In this document: positions 62,110-64,000 of the stretch, in pieces
Numbering within the stretch: position 1 is the stretch's first letter
Layout of the letters: every line of letters begins with the position of its first letter
DNA from: Emiliania huxleyi CCMP1516
Taxonomy: Eukaryota; Haptophyta; Isochrysidales; Noelaerhabdaceae
DNA: 64,000 bases
Reading direction: 5' to 3'
Assembly: GCF_000372725.1 (NCBI RefSeq)
Contig: NW_005198091.1
Location: forward strand, 182,473-246,472
Notes under the pieces: generated by a model
The model's input: the letters and a program-made list of their open reading frames with translations, nothing else
Databases searched by the model: none
Told to the model about the DNA's origin: nothing
Program-made: the position numbers and the translations under genes

Positions 62110-63489
62110 CGGCGGAGAAGTTTGGATGATCCCCCCCCCCCGGGGGACACAATCCCCCCGTCGCCGATTTAGACGGCCGACCTAACCGAGTTTCGTGCCG
62201 ACGCCTTCAGCAGCGGACGCGGAGTGAGCGAGGAGACCCCGATCGATGCGAAAGAAAGAATTTTCTGGAAACACCGGAGAGGGGGGAGGGGAGTCCACCG
62301 CGCACCGCGCTGCGAGCCTGTCGTGTCCCTTGTCAGGAGCAGGAGAGCCCCACCTGTCCCCCTGATCGTTCTTCCAAAATCCTGCTCGTGCAGGTGGGGA
62401 CCCTGTCCTCCTCCCTATCCCTCGTTTGGCGTGTCTGTTTTCTTTCTTTCTGAACTTTATAGGGGGGAGGGGGGTCATCTTTTATTTTGCTCATGCTCCA
62501 AGAAGTGCTACACTGTTGGCATGGGTGCCAAATGCAAATGCAAATACCTTGGGTCATAAAGTGAACTAGCAACAGCTAGACGAGGAACGAAGAGGGGGGA
62601 GTTACCAGCTACGCCTACGGCTTTTCACCACGCTTTTCACCCATCTCGGAAGACGCGTGCCGGCCAGGGGGACTCGCTTGCGATCCCGCTCCAGCCAGAG
62701 GCCGCGTGAGGCGTGTGGGGCGGTGCACGCTGGGGCTCGGCCCCAAGTGCGCTGGCCTCGCGTCTCGAGGGGAGGGCGGCTCGTAACTGAGGTTCGCCGT
62801 CAGAGACAGTCGTCCTCCCCTCCTCGGCCGGGCAACTAGGTCATTGAGGCCCCCCCCGGGGAAGAGACCGAACGGCCGGCCGACACTCTCGGCCATTCCA
62901 ACGGCCAGGCCGCTCGCTTAAGGCTGATTGGCTAGACGAGCGGCCTACCTCCAATGGGGCTGTCTGGGAACGCGTGGATCCGGCCCGCCCCCCGGCGGGT
63001 TACGGTTTAGCGCTGACAGTCACCCCATGGGCAGTCTGGATCACGGGGGATGACATCCTGCCTACCGGCGCGCCGGGAGGAGGTGGGTGCTCCGCCGCCG
63101 GACCGCCCCCTCCACCACCCTCGCCCAGGGATCTACAATGCTGTCTTAAGGTCCGACAGGTTCGGCACCGGGCACCGCCTCGGTATACAAAATGCGCCTG
63201 CGGGCGGACCCTTACAGATCACAGATCACCCATCTTTTTTGTTTAATATGTGTTTACTCACATTTGACTTTTGAGAGCTCTCAGGAAAAACATAAGAACA
63301 AGGTATGAATGTGGTGTCGTGCTGAAACTTGTGCTGAACGTGTCTCGTGTGCAGACACATCTCGCAACGGTTCCGGACCGAACCGAGAGATCGAGCGAGA
63401 ATGAGATAGCTTTACTACGAGAGTGGCACACGACCACACGAGGGTCGACACGATGCGCCTTGGACATCGACTATGTTCGTGCAACGCGC
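62110..63489. other. Gene-poor region
   Basis: No recognised gene. It holds poly-C/poly-G tracts, an A/T-richer stretch (62440-62570) and, at 62990-63240, an open frame with both strands and several frames weakly protein-like. A repeat origin for the last part is possible but not shown. Confidence 0.35.
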
Positions 63490-64000
63490 TCATCTGGTCG
63501 CGTTTCTGCGGCCCGCGAGCACCTCCATCACCGAGTCGAAGGCGTCGGGCATGGCGTCGAGGGCTCGCCGCTCTTCGGTCGCGAGCGCCTCGCGCCACAG
63601 CAGCCGCGGCAGGGCGGCGACGAGGGCGCGCCGCTTGGCGGCGAGGGCCTCGTGGTCTGCCGCGAGGGCGCGCAGCAGCGAGGGGAGGCGCGGGATGTCT
63701 GCAAACGTGAGGCGGACGGCGAGGGAGGCCCAGTCGAGGAGCGGCCCCTCGAAGGCCTGCAGCACCGACGGGTAGCTGCCCGAGCCGTCGTCCTGTATGA
63801 TGACGGGGATGCAGCCGAGCGCGACGGCGTGGAAAGCGCGCATGCCCCAGCCGGTGCCCGACGGGCAGAGGCAAAAGGTTGCGCCGCGCGTGAGGTCGTC
63901 GAGGTTTGCGTTGGGCGGCGGCGGGCGGAGGTCTGTGGCGCGCAGGTTGAAGCCGGGCTCGTCCTTGTGCAGGCGGACACCTAGAGGCGAGTGAGAGACG
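63490..64000 (-). CDS. Exostosin-type (GT47) glycosyltransferase, partial
   Basis: C-terminal exon of a gene entering from beyond the right edge on the minus strand. It reads FNLRATDLRPPPPNANLDDL, then FCLCPSGTGWGMRAFHAVAL GCIPVIIQDD, the donor-binding signature of exostosin glycosyltransferases (P-x-G-x-G/S..R..A...GCIPV), and PSVLQAFEGPLLDWASLAVR with a helical C-terminus; stop at 63490. These Golgi type II membrane enzymes transfer sugars onto cell-surface polysaccharides. A splice acceptor CTCTAG lies at about 63982-63987 on that strand; the N-terminus is outside the window. Confidence 0.85.
   Translation of the reverse strand, partial: VSHSPLGVRLHKDEPGFNLRATDLRPPPPNANLDDLTRGATFCLCPSGTGWGMRAFHAVALGCIPVIIQDDGSGSYPSVLQAFEGPLLDWASLAVRLTFADIPRLPSLLRALAADHEALAAKRRALVAALPRLLWREALATEERRALDAMPDAFDSVMEVLAGRRNATR

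Overview
The window is strongly GC-rich nuclear DNA from a eukaryotic microalga. Genes are intron-bearing, lie on both strands, have no operon or Shine-Dalgarno structure, and are broken by low-complexity repeats. The protein set (pentatricopeptide protein, CRY-DASH, mitochondrial adrenodoxin-type ferredoxin, AlgH/DUF179 protein, KEA-type antiporter, SS18/GIF protein) and the mix of GC-AG and GT-AG introns of about 60-90 bp fit a haptophyte (Emiliania/Prymnesium/Chrysochromulina type). The exact organism is inferred, not proven. One run of N (50601-50802) marks a scaffold gap.

Layout. 1-3238: repeats and a non-autonomous DNA transposon inserted in an ORF. 3239-5769: multi-membrane protein with a cytosolic TIR-like SHSW domain. 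6027-9696: PPR-type protein running into an RluA-type pseudouridine synthase. 10024-10399 (-): SS18/GIF coactivator. 10791-13700: phosphomevalonate kinase with a C-terminal membrane anchor. 14117-14515 (-): mitochondrial [2Fe-2S] ferredoxin. 15062-15478 (-): small hypothetical. 17876-19645: SGNH-hydrolase-like protein. 20075-24866: CPA2/KEA-like cation/proton antiporter with an ACT-like tail. 27060-30341 (-): zinc finger, chromodomain and SET protein. 31501-33095 (-): tandem AlgH protein. 33202-34355 (-): disrupted F-box/RCC1 gene. 34467-36892 (-): DNA polymerase iota with an NZF zinc finger and PIP box. 37125-39878 (-): zinc-ribbon SDR. 40127-41461 (-): beta-lactamase-like hydrolase. 41529-42338 (-): Cys-rich, possibly Helitron-related ORF. 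42842-44639 (-): ORF split by a transposon that itself carries a second transposon. 45394-47824: MFS transporter. 48146-49401 (-): ankyrin/MYND protein. 51339-53886: Ala/Glu-rich IQ-like protein. 54403-55455 (-): classical SDR. 55551-60960: ankyrin module, circularly permuted GNL1-type GTPase and CRY-DASH photolyase/cryptochrome. 63490-end (-): partial exostosin-type glycosyltransferase.

The genes do not form one pathway, but DNA-damage and chromatin functions recur (Pol iota, CRY-DASH, chromo/SET, SS18). The strongest novelty candidates are: (1) an open reading frame joining a GNL1-like GTPase to CRY-DASH with no methionine at the junction; (2) several introns flanked by 21-30 bp direct copies of adjoining coding sequence, including a 75-bp intron unit present twice in tandem, which looks like recent intron birth; (3) two transposon families with exact 8-bp target duplications, one nested in the other, where reading frames resume across the precise insertion sites; (4) an NZF plus PIP box tail on DNA polymerase iota.
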